Source of the DNA: Fischerella sp. PCC 9605
GTDB taxonomy: Bacteria > Cyanobacteriota > Cyanobacteriia > Cyanobacteriales > Nostocaceae
DNA: 64,000 nucleotides
Direction: 5' to 3'
Assembly (NCBI RefSeq): GCF_000517105.1
Contig: NZ_KI912149.1
Location: 944,986 to 1,008,985, forward strand
Made by a program: the position numbers and the translations under genes. Each line of letters opens with the position of its first letter. Positions within the stretch are counted from its first letter, which is position 1. Below, one piece after another: positions 36,110-44,497 of the stretch. Below the pieces are notes generated by a model that was given only the letters and a program-made list of their open reading frames with translations, did no database searches and was not told the DNA's origin.

Positions 36110-37063
36110 ATGGATTTGGAGATGGTACTCAACGAACTGTCTCTGCGGACTCCTGCTGCTGATATTTCCACTGCACAAAGATTGATGTCAGAGTTGATTA
36201 AAACTTTGCGTCAAGCAACAACTAGTGGTGTGAAGCGCGTACTTCGCACGCAGAGTGATATAAATACAATTGAACTTGCTCCTGGCTATCCTCTTGCTCG
36301 CTGGCGCAATGATCCTGAAGTAGACCGAGAAGAACGGAGTTTCTTTAGAACTTTAACGGCCAAAGCTCCTTTCTGGACTGATATTGCAGAAGTAATTAAA
36401 AATGACTTTGATTTGTCTGAATTTATGCATCAAGGACAGCAAGCTATAGGATTGGGTTTTGCTCTTGTAAGTGATACACTACCAGTCAGCTTGCTCTCAG
36501 AAGATTGCTGGGATTATAACCGATTACAAATTGAATTCAGGCGTATTGATGAAAATAGTGAGATAGTCGAAGAAATTGTAGAAATTATTCACGCTAGCCG
36601 CCGCAATCACGTACAAGAACATACTAATTGGATTCAAGAACGTATTTGTAAATGTGTTAGTGATGGTGTAGAACTCTGGAGTAGAAGAGAAGAATTCTTT
36701 CCCAATCTCGAATTTTGTGATGTCGTTGGTAAGCAGTTGCAGAATATCCTTACTGGACAATTAGAATTACAGCCTGTAATCAATACATTGTTTGCGCTTC
36801 AAAACTGCTGTAAAAGCTGGCAAACTGGCTCGTTTAGTGTAGAAGGATATTCTATTGATGAGTCTGGAGAGAGTGAAGCAACACTTAATAAATACGGTAA
36901 AGAAAGAACTTTTCGTTGTCCTGATGGTCAAGACCGTTTATTTGAGCGACACGTGAAATTGAGATTTTGCAACTGGCGAATTCATTTCTTTCCAGTCAAG
37001 CCAGGAAAACTAATGATAGGCTATGTTGGCCGTCATCTCTCTACAGTGAAGTATCGAACATAA
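36110..37063 (+). CDS. Unrecognised 317-aa protein, gene 3 of candidate defence operon
   Basis: From ATG 36110 with GGAG just upstream. The N-terminal half is mainly helical (about 1-120) with YPLARWRNDPEVDREERSFF and FFRTLTAKAPF blocks. The middle has EIVEIIHASRRNHVQEHTNW. The C-terminal 55 residues (CPDGQDRLFERHVKLRF, then NWRIHFFPVKPGKLMIGYVG and RHL) read as a compact alpha/beta domain reminiscent of small RelE/HigB-like toxins; that likeness is by eye only. No membrane segment. As the last and least conserved-looking member of the operon, it is the likely effector or specificity subunit (inference). Confidence 0.75.
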   Translation: MDLEMVLNELSLRTPAADISTAQRLMSELIKTLRQATTSGVKRVLRTQSDINTIELAPGYPLARWRNDPEVDREERSFFRTLTAKAPFWTDIAEVIKNDFDLSEFMHQGQQAIGLGFALVSDTLPVSLLSEDCWDYNRLQIEFRRIDENSEIVEEIVEIIHASRRNHVQEHTNWIQERICKCVSDGVELWSRREEFFPNLEFCDVVGKQLQNILTGQLELQPVINTLFALQNCCKSWQTGSFSVEGYSIDESGESEATLNKYGKERTFRCPDGQDRLFERHVKLRFCNWRIHFFPVKPGKLMIGYVGRHLSTVKYRT

Positions 37064-37123
37064 TCTGGAGTATATAAAATTTTATAAAAATCAAGATCGC
37101 CCTTCTTCCCCATCTCTACACTT

Positions 37124-37975
37124 TTACCTATTTTCCGGTGGCCCCAACTCGTCAATTTCATAACCATTGGGATAACTGCGAATGGGGGAGTCGATAAAAA
37201 AGTGAGGTTGCTGGCGGGGTGGAAAAAAACGCAATGATAACCCACGCAGCTTTAAGATATTTGCAACAGCAGTTCGCAGCAATTGAGGAGGATGTTCAAA
37301 ACCAAAGGCATCCAGCATTGTGTCATCTAGTAAAGCATGAACAACAGGTTTGAGGGGCGATCGCATCCACCAAGGAAACCAACTCAAAAATAACCCCCGG
37401 GTTGCTTCACCAACTCGACGATTCGTATCCGAATAACGAAAGTGTTCGCGTTCGTAATCAAGGTTATAGCGTTCCAATTCTTCGTAGGTTGCGGGAATAT
37501 TTTGAATATGCATGCGCTTGCCTACTTCCCGCCAAAAGTAAAAAGATGCTAATTTTTCTTGTTCGCACATCAACCGCCAGCCAAACTGAGCATTCCAGCG
37601 GATAGGATCGTAAATAAAAGTCGAAAGTACGTAAAGAAAATCTTCATTGGCAATTTTGAAACGTCTGTGGATGGCATTCATCCGCTCAATTGCCAGACGA
37701 CCTAGTTCGCTATCGTAACCCCACTTGCTCATCTCCACAACAATGATAGAGGTATCGTCGTAACGCTTTTGCGGATGATCGCGAAATTCCCCAGTTTTAT
37801 CCAGTAATTTCGAGATGCTGGGAACACAATAAGTTTTCATCAGTGCTATTTCCAGCGATCGCACCATATCTCAGGGAAATTCGTACCCAACTGTAAGATG
37901 ATAAATCTGGCAATGGTCTTGCAGAGGGTCGAGTTGCTGAATGCGATGGAGATTATTGTAACGATGCAGATGCAC
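37124..37975 (-). pseudogene. MpaB/DUF2236-family oxygenase gene interrupted by a TGA codon
   Basis: The main open part (37867-37124, 247 codons) shows KRYDDTSIIVVEMSKWGYDS, HRRFKIANEDFLYVLSTFIY and DPIRWNAQFGWR, the core of the MpaB/rubber-oxygenase-like DUF2236 family (heme enzymes, family knowledge). Upstream the same frame continues LHRYNNLHRIQQLDPLQDHC, then HLTVGYEFP-stop-DMVRSLEIAL. Family members have Trp at the stop position (PWD), so TGG has become TGA at 37873-37871. A GTG at 37975 could be the original start. Translation could restart at ATG 37867 without the N-terminal helix. A sequencing error is possible. Confidence 0.75.
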
Positions 37976-38105
37976 TTTTGATTTCTCCTGTTGTCAGCAA
38001 GAATTTATAGATCGCAATTCTCTCACATACTTACAAAGCGCGATCGCCACAGCAAGGTATAATCTCAAAAAGCTATTTAATGTAATTAAGTATAAAAAGT
38101 CAACT

Positions 38106-38360
38106 ATGGCTCAAGTCTTAGTTGAAGAACTAGACCCCATTATCCTGGAAAAGCTAGAAATTCTCGCCCAACAGCACGGTCGCTCTTTGCAAGCCCAAAT
38201 CAGACACATCTTGGAGATAGCAGCACAAAGCACGGCAACTTCAAGTCAGCAAGTCAACATGGCAAAAGCGAGAGAGGCTGCTTTCCAAATGCGGCTGCAA
38301 TTAGTTGGTGGTAGCCATACCGATAGTGCTGAACTCCTACGAGAGGACAGAAAACGGTGA
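38106..38360 (+). CDS. Antitoxin of VapBC/FitAB-type module
   Basis: 84 residues. MAQVLVEELDPIILEKLEIL then AQQHGRSLQAQIRHILE is the strand-helix-helix pattern of Arc/FitA-type antitoxins, with a C-terminal tail (REAAFQMRLQLVG) typical of the toxin-binding segment. The stop codon overlaps the GTG start of the PIN toxin. Expected to repress its own operon with the toxin (family knowledge). Confidence 0.88.
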   Translation: MAQVLVEELDPIILEKLEILAQQHGRSLQAQIRHILEIAAQSTATSSQQVNMAKAREAAFQMRLQLVGGSHTDSAELLREDRKR

Positions 38361-38785
38361 ATCGCTACGTTGTTGATGCCAGTGTCGCTGTCAAATGGTT
38401 TGTACCGGAGATTAACAGCGAAAAAGCGGCTCGTCTTTTGGACGGGAGTTATGAATTAATAGCCCCAGACTTACTGCTACCTGAGTTTGGCAATATCCTG
38501 TGGAAAAAGGTTCAGCTAGGGGAAATTACTACAGAAACGAGCCGCAAAATTATACATGACTTTCAGTCAGTGATGTTGCAAACTTACCCTTCAAAACTGT
38601 TGTTAGAAGCTGCTGTTGATATGGCTAACAGCCTAGCACAGACTGTGGATGATTGTTTTTATCTAGCTCTTGCTTTTACGGAACAATGCCAGCTTGTCAC
38701 AGCCGACCGCAAATTTTACAACGCACTGACAACAAGCTCTTTTGCTAATCATCTTCTGTGGGTAGAAGATGTAAATATTACTTAG
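38357..38785 (+). CDS. PIN-domain ribonuclease toxin, VapC type
   Basis: 142 residues from a GTG overlapping the antitoxin stop. A full PIN domain with the acidic metal-binding residues: Asp7 (VVDASVAVKWF), Glu43 (LLPEFGNILWK), Asp98/99 (TVDDCFYLALA) and Asp117 (LVTADRKF). VapC toxins cleave tRNA or rRNA; the target here is unknown. The module is intact. Confidence 0.92.
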   Translation: MNRYVVDASVAVKWFVPEINSEKAARLLDGSYELIAPDLLLPEFGNILWKKVQLGEITTETSRKIIHDFQSVMLQTYPSKLLLEAAVDMANSLAQTVDDCFYLALAFTEQCQLVTADRKFYNALTTSSFANHLLWVEDVNIT

Positions 38786-38833
38786 GAAATAGCTAATACC
38801 ATTTTGGATTTTAGATTTTGCGAAAAGTTTGAG

Positions 38834-38848
38834 CGGAGGTTTCCTCCG
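38834..38848. repeat. CGGAGG-TTT-CCTCCG hairpin
   Basis: Perfect 6-bp stem with TTT loop about 50 bases after vapC. It may aid termination. This is a common cyanobacterial intergenic motif. Confidence 0.5.
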
Positions 38849-39011
38849 ATCAAAGCTTTTCAAGACAGATTTTGAATTGGGAATTACTGTCTCTGTCCGG
38901 GTTCTGTCAATCCATTTGTTGCAATCATTTTTGAAATTGGTATAATAATATATTTTTTAGTTTCGGGAAACACGCAGGTGTTAATTATCTAGCATCATCG
39001 CCACAGAAAAA

Positions 39012-39440
39012 TCAATCACTAGGTTTATTGAACAACTCCAAAATTTGCCTGCAAAACTCCTTTAGCTTTTTCCCCACTTCTTCTGAAGGCTGAGTAGTAC
39101 CAACAAAATTCCAATTTTCGACTGTAGAAAGCCGCCACTGTTCGCCGAGGTGGCTGAATCCTGCTATTTCCACGCCAATTGCACGACGTAGGCCATTGAC
39201 AGGATCTTGATAAAAACGAATTTGAATTAGGATACTGCGGCTGCGCCAAGATTTGCTTACCCCAGGGAAATGAAAGCCAATATCTATAGAATCAGGATCG
39301 ACTAACTCTCTGGTTTCTGGGTCATTTTTCCACGGTTTGAGATCCGATCTGGCATCAGGAAACTCAAATTTAAACAGGTTAACAACTGTAGCAATCTTTT
39401 TGGCGAATTCTAGGTTTGTTGCCATCTCTGCTGCGTTCAC
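39012..39440 (-). CDS. Conserved-looking protein of unknown function
   Basis: 142 residues from GTG 39440, placed seven bases after GGGGGAG. Contains FEFPDARSDLKPWKNDPETR, IDIGFHFPGVSKSWRSRSIL and GVEIAGFSHLGEQWRLST; mixed alpha/beta, no signal peptide or membrane helix. The aromatic-rich strands suggest a small folded ligand- or nucleic-acid-binding protein. No family recognised. Confidence 0.7.
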   Translation of the reverse strand: MNAAEMATNLEFAKKIATVVNLFKFEFPDARSDLKPWKNDPETRELVDPDSIDIGFHFPGVSKSWRSRSILIQIRFYQDPVNGLRRAIGVEIAGFSHLGEQWRLSTVENWNFVGTTQPSEEVGKKLKEFCRQILELFNKPSD

Positions 39441-39793
39441 GAAAACACTCCCCCAAGCTGCGTTTGCTAAGTGGACGATGCGACAATGTAAAAACTGCCA
39501 GAAGGCTCTTGGTATTGGTGTTTTAGCCTATCAATATCTTTTTTAATTCGCAACTTTAAATTTAGACTTTTCTGACAACCATTGTAAGAGTGGATTTTGT
39601 GTAAAAGCGTAAATGTATTATATTAAGTAATTATACTTAAAAATTCCCAAAAATATAGTTAGCCTGCGCTTTTTTTGTGAAATACCAGGAAGATTAACCA
39701 GGAATTTCAGCAAAATCCCTTGCCAATTAGAACAAGAAGTTACGCACTCCGATCTAAAATTACACTGTTAATCGGCAATACTAAGCTTGGTTT
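39441..39793. other. Divergent promoter region before psbQ
   Basis: About 350 bases, no ORF of quality. It serves the minus-strand gene and psbQ. No motif firmly assigned. Confidence 0.45.
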
Positions 39794-40261
39794 ATGGCGC
39801 GTCAACGCTCTATCTTGTCATTAATTCTTGTTCTTTTGGCAACATTCCTTATTAGTTGTGGTGGCCCTACTGTCGCCACAGCACCTCCAACTTACACCCC
39901 AACACAGCTTGAGAAAATTCAGGGATATTTGCCTGAAATCCAGGCTGTGCGCGATCGCTCACAAGAACTCACAGAGTTGATCCAAAAAAATGATTGGGTA
40001 AATGTTGGTAATTTTATCCACGGTCCAATGGCGGAAGCAAGGTTGCACATGAATTATGTCATTCCCAACCTCCTGCCTCAAGACCAACAAAAAGCACGTC
40101 AAGTGGCACGAGAAATGTTTAACCACCTGGTTCAAATTGATCAAGCCATTGACTCTGTCAATTCTCTCAAAGCCCTGAATAACGCTAAAGCTGCATTTGC
40201 AGATATTGACACTTTCCTGGGGTTGCTTCCAGAAAGTCGCACTTCAGCAGAAGCTAGTTAG
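39794..40261 (+). CDS. psbQ: Photosystem II lipoprotein PsbQ (CyanoQ)
   Basis: 155 residues. Signal with lipobox LISC (Cys22) anchors it on the lumenal face of the thylakoid membrane. The mature part is a four-helix bundle: LEKIQGYLPEIQAVRDRSQEL, WVNVGNFIHGPMAEARLHMN and AREMFNHLVQIDQAI are cyanobacterial PsbQ signatures. It stabilises the oxygen-evolving side of photosystem II (established knowledge). Confidence 0.93.
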   Translation: MARQRSILSLILVLLATFLISCGGPTVATAPPTYTPTQLEKIQGYLPEIQAVRDRSQELTELIQKNDWVNVGNFIHGPMAEARLHMNYVIPNLLPQDQQKARQVAREMFNHLVQIDQAIDSVNSLKALNNAKAAFADIDTFLGLLPESRTSAEAS

Positions 40262-40282
40262 TGCTTAAGATGGGAGATGGAG

Positions 40283-40384
40283 GATCGGGGATCGGGGATC
40301 GGGGATCGGGTATTGGAGAAAAATCTATTTTTATCCCTAGTCCCTAGTCCCCAGTCCCTAATCCCCAATCCCTTCTTAGAAGTT
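40283..40384. repeat. GGGGATC/CCCTAGTCCC simple repeats
   Basis: Runs of GGATCGGGGATCGGGGATC face CCCTAGTCCCTAGTCCCCAG and CCCAATCCC. The DNA is in frame with the following gene as a 36-codon extension, which is judged non-coding. Confidence 0.65.
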
Positions 40385-41563
40385 ATGAATGTAGTCATCA
40401 TCGGTTGTGGTGTGGTTGGGGCTGCGATCGCTTATGAACTCAGCCTAGCCAAAGGGCTAAAAATTACAGTCCTAGACAAACAACCACCTGCCCAAGCTTC
40501 CACAGGAGCCGCGTTGGGCGTTTTAATGAGCATCATCAGCCATAAAATCAAGGGCAAAGCTTGGCAGATGCGTCAAACTAGCATCCAACGCTATGAATCC
40601 TTAATTCCAGAACTAGAAGAACTCACGAATCGCAAAATTCCTTTCAACCGCCAAGGAATTCTCATGCTGTTGACGGGGAATGCAGATCCCCCCTCGCCCC
40701 TCTTGGAAAGAGGGGAAACGAAAATAAAGCCCCCCTTGGAAAGGGGGGTTGGGGGGATCTCAGAATGGGAAAAGCTTTCAGAAATTCGCCACTCTCAAGG
40801 CTACCAGTTAGAAATTTGGGACGCTGTCAAACTAAAAAAAATCTGTGCCCAGGTAGATGAAACACAAATCATTGGCGCTATCTACTCTCCACAAGACCGC
40901 CAACTCGATCCCACAGCACTAACATTAGCTTTAGTTGAGGCTGCCCAACATAATGGCGTTACTTTTAAATTTGGTGTCAATGTTTTAGGGATGACCCCAC
41001 CCCCTCTCACCGCAAGCAGGGAGGGGGGTGAAAAGTTTTGTCAGCAAATGGAGACAACGGAGGGGAAAATAGCTGCTGATTGGTTTGTAGTCGCCGCTGG
41101 ACTTGGTTCGTCGCCACTATCAGCACAATTACATCAGATGATTGATATTCGCCCTGTACTGGGGCAAGCTTTGCATCTGAGATTAGGACATTCTTTGGGT
41201 AATCCTGATTTTCAGCCAGTAATTACTGGTAATGATGTCCATATTGTTCCTGTGGGTGGCGCTGATTACTGGGTAGGTGCAACGGTTGAGTTTTCCACAA
41301 ATGGCAGTCATGAGATATTGCCCAACAAAGAACAGTTAGAGTCTGTCAAACAACAAGCGATCGCCTTTTGCCCAGATTTAGCAAACGCAACTACTATCCG
41401 CACTTGGTCTGGATTACGTCCCCGCCCCGAAGGACGTCCCGCCCCAATCATTGAGAAATTATCAGGTTTTAGTAATGTCCTGCTGGCTACAGGACACTAT
41501 CGCAATGGCGTCTTACTTGCACCCGCCACAGCTTACGCGATTCGTGAGATGATTATTTCTTAA
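40385..41563 (+). CDS. DAO-family FAD-dependent oxidoreductase with two repeat insertions
   Basis: 393 residues from ATG 40385 (MNVVIIGCGVVGAAIAYEL, Rossmann GxGxxG). The DAO fold continues with STGAALGVLM, RQLDPTALTLAL, VPVGGADYWVGATVE and WSGLRPRPEGRPAP, placing it near glycine/D-amino-acid oxidases; the substrate is unknown. Two Pro/Gly/Glu/Arg-rich segments interrupt the fold: residues about 98-127 (bases 40677-40770, reading DPPSPLLERGE ... PLERGVGG) and about 202-216 (40990-41035, TPPPLTASREGGEKF). Both are encoded by intergenic-type CCCCTCTT/AAGAGGGG repeat DNA and keep the frame. Confidence 0.82.
   Translation: MNVVIIGCGVVGAAIAYELSLAKGLKITVLDKQPPAQASTGAALGVLMSIISHKIKGKAWQMRQTSIQRYESLIPELEELTNRKIPFNRQGILMLLTGNADPPSPLLERGETKIKPPLERGVGGISEWEKLSEIRHSQGYQLEIWDAVKLKKICAQVDETQIIGAIYSPQDRQLDPTALTLALVEAAQHNGVTFKFGVNVLGMTPPPLTASREGGEKFCQQMETTEGKIAADWFVVAAGLGSSPLSAQLHQMIDIRPVLGQALHLRLGHSLGNPDFQPVITGNDVHIVPVGGADYWVGATVEFSTNGSHEILPNKEQLESVKQQAIAFCPDLANATTIRTWSGLRPRPEGRPAPIIEKLSGFSNVLLATGHYRNGVLLAPATAYAIREMIIS
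40688..40765. repeat. C/G-rich hairpin repeat inside the oxidoreductase gene
   Basis: CCCCTCTTGGAAAGAGGGG and CCCCCCTTGGAAAGGGGGG form two hairpins, ending in GTTGGGGGGATC. The same family as 3682-3740 and 62088-62209. Confidence 0.8.
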
Positions 41564-41783
41564 CGATAGACAATTAATGCCTGATGTGAATTGAAGCGAC
41601 GACAAAAATTATGTTTGCAACATCTACTACAGATGTAGTGGTAATTGGTAATTAGTGGTTTTCTTCCCATTACCGATTGCCCATTACCTATTACCGGCTG
41701 AGAGTCAATTCACGATTGTATAACGATTCTCAATAAAAAAGAAATTTTTTAAATTAGCACCTTTGGGTCAACTTTAAATTCAA

Positions 41784-42638
41784 ATGTCGATAATAGAACA
41801 AAAGATTTCAATAGATTCGCTGGAATGGTTTTACCGAGTAGCTGAACCAATTGGCAAAACTGATTTACTGCCTGTTGTGCTGCTGCATGGTTTAGTTTCA
41901 CAAAGTTATAGCTGGCGTAATATTCTGCCTGCTTTATCCCAGCAAGGAACAAAAGCGATCGCCCCAGATTGGATTGGTTTTGGCTTTTCTTCTAAACCAG
42001 AAAAAAGAGATTTTGCCTACACCCCTGATGCTTTTATTACAGCTTTAGGAGGATTTATCAAATCCTTAGAAATAGAACGTTTTTCTTTAGTTGTACAAGG
42101 CTTCCTGGGTTCTGTAGGACTGCAATATGCCTTGCGTCATCCAGAACAAATTGCCAACATAGCTATTCTCAATACACCAATTTCTAGCACTGCTAAATTA
42201 CCTTGGAAAATTCAACAAATGGGTCTACCTTTAGCAGGTGAAATGATGACTCAAGATCCTCTGTTAGTAGACCGGACTTTAGAAGGTGGTAGCCGTTACG
42301 TCATCACTGATACGGATTTAGATGTTTATCGTAAACCTTTTTTGAAAACTTCAGCTGCAGGTCGCGCTCTTTTAGCAACAATCCGTAATTTACAACTAGC
42401 AAAAGCAATGCCAGAAATTGAATCTGGATTCAAAGAGTGGCAGCAACCAATATTAATTCAATGGGGAATGATAGACCCTTGGCTAGGTGTGGAGATGGCA
42501 GAAAATTTTGCCAAGTCTGTACCAAATGGAGAATTAGTCAAACTCAATAACGTTGGGCATTATCCGCAAGAACATTATCACGAAACTATTTTGCAAGATT
42601 TGTTGCCTTTTGTCCGTCGTGCTGAAGAAAAGCAATAG
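41784..42638 (+). CDS. Alpha/beta-hydrolase fold protein without nucleophile
   Basis: 284 residues. VVLLHGLVSQSYSW (oxyanion hole), APDWIGFGFSSKP and a cap region fit haloalkane-dehalogenase/epoxide-hydrolase-like proteins. The nucleophile elbow reads VVQGFLGSVG: the Asp or Ser position is Gly106. The acid (WGMIDPWLG) and His (VGHYPQEH) are kept. The protein is therefore either non-catalytic or uses another residue such as Ser110. Substrate unknown; transcribed alone. Confidence 0.8.
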   Translation: MSIIEQKISIDSLEWFYRVAEPIGKTDLLPVVLLHGLVSQSYSWRNILPALSQQGTKAIAPDWIGFGFSSKPEKRDFAYTPDAFITALGGFIKSLEIERFSLVVQGFLGSVGLQYALRHPEQIANIAILNTPISSTAKLPWKIQQMGLPLAGEMMTQDPLLVDRTLEGGSRYVITDTDLDVYRKPFLKTSAAGRALLATIRNLQLAKAMPEIESGFKEWQQPILIQWGMIDPWLGVEMAENFAKSVPNGELVKLNNVGHYPQEHYHETILQDLLPFVRRAEEKQ

Positions 42639-42778
42639 ATAAAAAACTAGGAAGAAGGCGATCGCATTTTTACAAGTGGAGTAAAGGGCGATCGCACCCA
42701 AGGGAAGCATTAGCCTCACTAACTGATTGTTGTACAATATTTAGTATGATAATTTAGTCATACTCAAAGGTAATACTA

Positions 42779-43009
42779 ATGATCAAAGTCACTGTTACCT
42801 TGGAAGAAGACATCCTCCAGTTTGTAGATGAACAGGCAAAAGGCAACCGCAGTGGCTATATTAATGCACTGCTGGCAGAACACCGCCGCCGGATTTTGGA
42901 AGAACAAATGATAGCAACTCTCAAAGAAGACGCTCACGATCCTGAATATCAAGCGGAAATTGATGCTTGGGATAGTGTTGTTGGGGATGGCATTAATGCC
43001 GAACGGTGA
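42779..43009 (+). CDS. MazE-like antitoxin (ribbon-helix-helix)
   Basis: 76 residues. MIKVTVTLEEDILQFVDEQA then RSGYINALLAEHRR is an RHH DNA-binding fold, with an acidic C-terminal tail. It overlaps the start of the mazF-like gene by 14 bases. Normally it would neutralise MazF and repress the operon. Its toxin is frameshifted here. Confidence 0.85.
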   Translation: MIKVTVTLEEDILQFVDEQAKGNRSGYINALLAEHRRRILEEQMIATLKEDAHDPEYQAEIDAWDSVVGDGINAER

Positions 43010-43351
43010 TTTAATTTATCAGCGAGGAGAAATCCGTTGGGTAAATCTAGATCCAACAGTAGAGGCCGAGACACAAAAAACTCGCCCTTGCTTAATTGTG
43101 CAAAATGACATTATGAATCAGTATGGATTGCTAACAATTGTGATGCCCTTTCGACCTGGAAGTAAAGAAGCACTATATGTTGTGAATGTCAAAGCAACAC
43201 CTGCCAATGGATTAGAGACCGTTTTATTGATGTTGGGCAAATTCGTGCTGTTGACAATAGCCGCATCTTAGGATTAGTAGGTGTGTTAGAAGAAGAATAT
43301 TGGCAGCAAATTCGTACTGCTGTAAATGTAGTTTTAGGTTTTGCGATTTAA
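42996..43351 (+). pseudogene. mazF-like endoribonuclease toxin, frameshifted
   Basis: From ATG 42996 the frame reads MPNGDLIYQRGEIRWVNLDP, then KTRPCLIVQNDIMNQYG and VKATPANGLE, a normal MazF/PemK start. After about 43217 that frame gives unrelated residues and stops at 43271. The frame offset by two continues with FIDVGQIRAVDNSRILGLVG and YWQQIRTAVNVVLGF to TAA 43349-43351, the normal MazF end. A single-base deletion or equivalent lies near 43215-43222. The toxin is probably inactive, leaving an orphan antitoxin. Confidence 0.85.
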
Positions 43352-43442
43352 AGGTTTTGAGTAAGAGAAAATAATAAAAGGCGATCGCACTTTTGTAGAT
43401 TGGGGAAAGAGCGATCGCCCATATCTGCTGCTGCGTGTGCAG

Positions 43443-44497
43443 CTACCCAAAAGCAGCAATGCTGGCTTCACTGCTACAATACGACCATTCCCCTTTCTCA
43501 CATGCAAATTGTTGTTGACATAACAGCTTAAGTTCCGATTGGGCTTTAGTCAATTGTTTGTCTAAACGCTTTTCTAACTGTTTGAGGTCAGCTTCTTTAC
43601 GTGCTTGGCTTTCAACTACTATCCAACGTTGCTGTATGCCACCATAATTGCTACAACATAAGGCGATACGGTATCCTGACAACGAACTAGCGATAAATGC
43701 ATCCTCATGAATGTTGTCTAGTAGTTGTTTAGAAGCACTCAGGGTTGCGGGTACTCTTGATACCCAACGTAGTTGTTGCATTTGTTGTAGGTTATCTTCT
43801 GTGTAGAGCGCGGCATCGCCTACAAATAAAGCATCAATTTGCCACTGCTGTTTAAAGTTTGCAAGCAGCGTTGCGAACATGGTTGAGTCTGCCTCGTTTC
43901 CATCTCCTACCCTCAAGTACAGTGGAATATCCCCATCCCCACTGCACATCAGGTCTAAAATAAATTGCTTCAGGTCAAGTCGATGATCTCTTGAATAGCC
44001 GTATGTTATCTCTATTGCTCCAGGTTCTTCTTTTTCATCTTTGCTGTTACTTATATACTTACCATCAACATGAAACGAACTTGAATCTAGATGTAGACTG
44101 TCCATTTTGACACCAAATTTCCGAGCCGCAGATAGTGCCACCGTTACAAATACTTCTGTTAGCCCTTTGGAGTAAAGTTTGTCCAACACTCTACCCAGGC
44201 GATCATCGTTCAAGTGTTCTGTATGTATCCCCTTTCCGAGTAGGTGTTCTGTAGCTTTGCCTACAAAAATTTTTCAAACAGATATAGTGGGGCACTGACA
44301 AACCCTAATCCGTTGAGAATCATTGCTTTTACTACTTGACCTGCACTGATTATTTCTTGCGGATGGCTTCCTAGTAGTCGGTTGATTTGCTCTACTAGTT
44401 CCATCTCGTCACATATACCTGCGACTATGCCGCAGTGGTCAATATCTTGTACTGTTATATCTAATGGTGATGCTGTCATGCTTCCAAAATGCAGCAT
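43443..44497 (-). pseudogene. IS1634-type transposase remnant (DUF4277 N-terminus), frameshifted and truncated
   Basis: Segment 1 (44497-44261) starts with DITVQDIDHCGIVAGICDE and ends LYLFEKFL at a TAG. Segment 2 continues in another frame from VGKATEHLLGKGIHTEHLND to 43443, with the DDE-type core MDSLHLDSSSFHVDGKY and LFVGDAALYT. The break is in an AAAAATTTTTG run near 44265-44275. The C-terminal third of a full IS1634-family transposase is missing: the frame ends EASIAAFG. Element ends were not found, so this is a decayed insertion. Confidence 0.85.

Noticed and set aside
40277..40384. 36-codon extension of the FAD oxidoreductase
   Set aside because: Encoded by GGGGATC simple repeats; the Rossmann motif begins right at the ATG at 40385.
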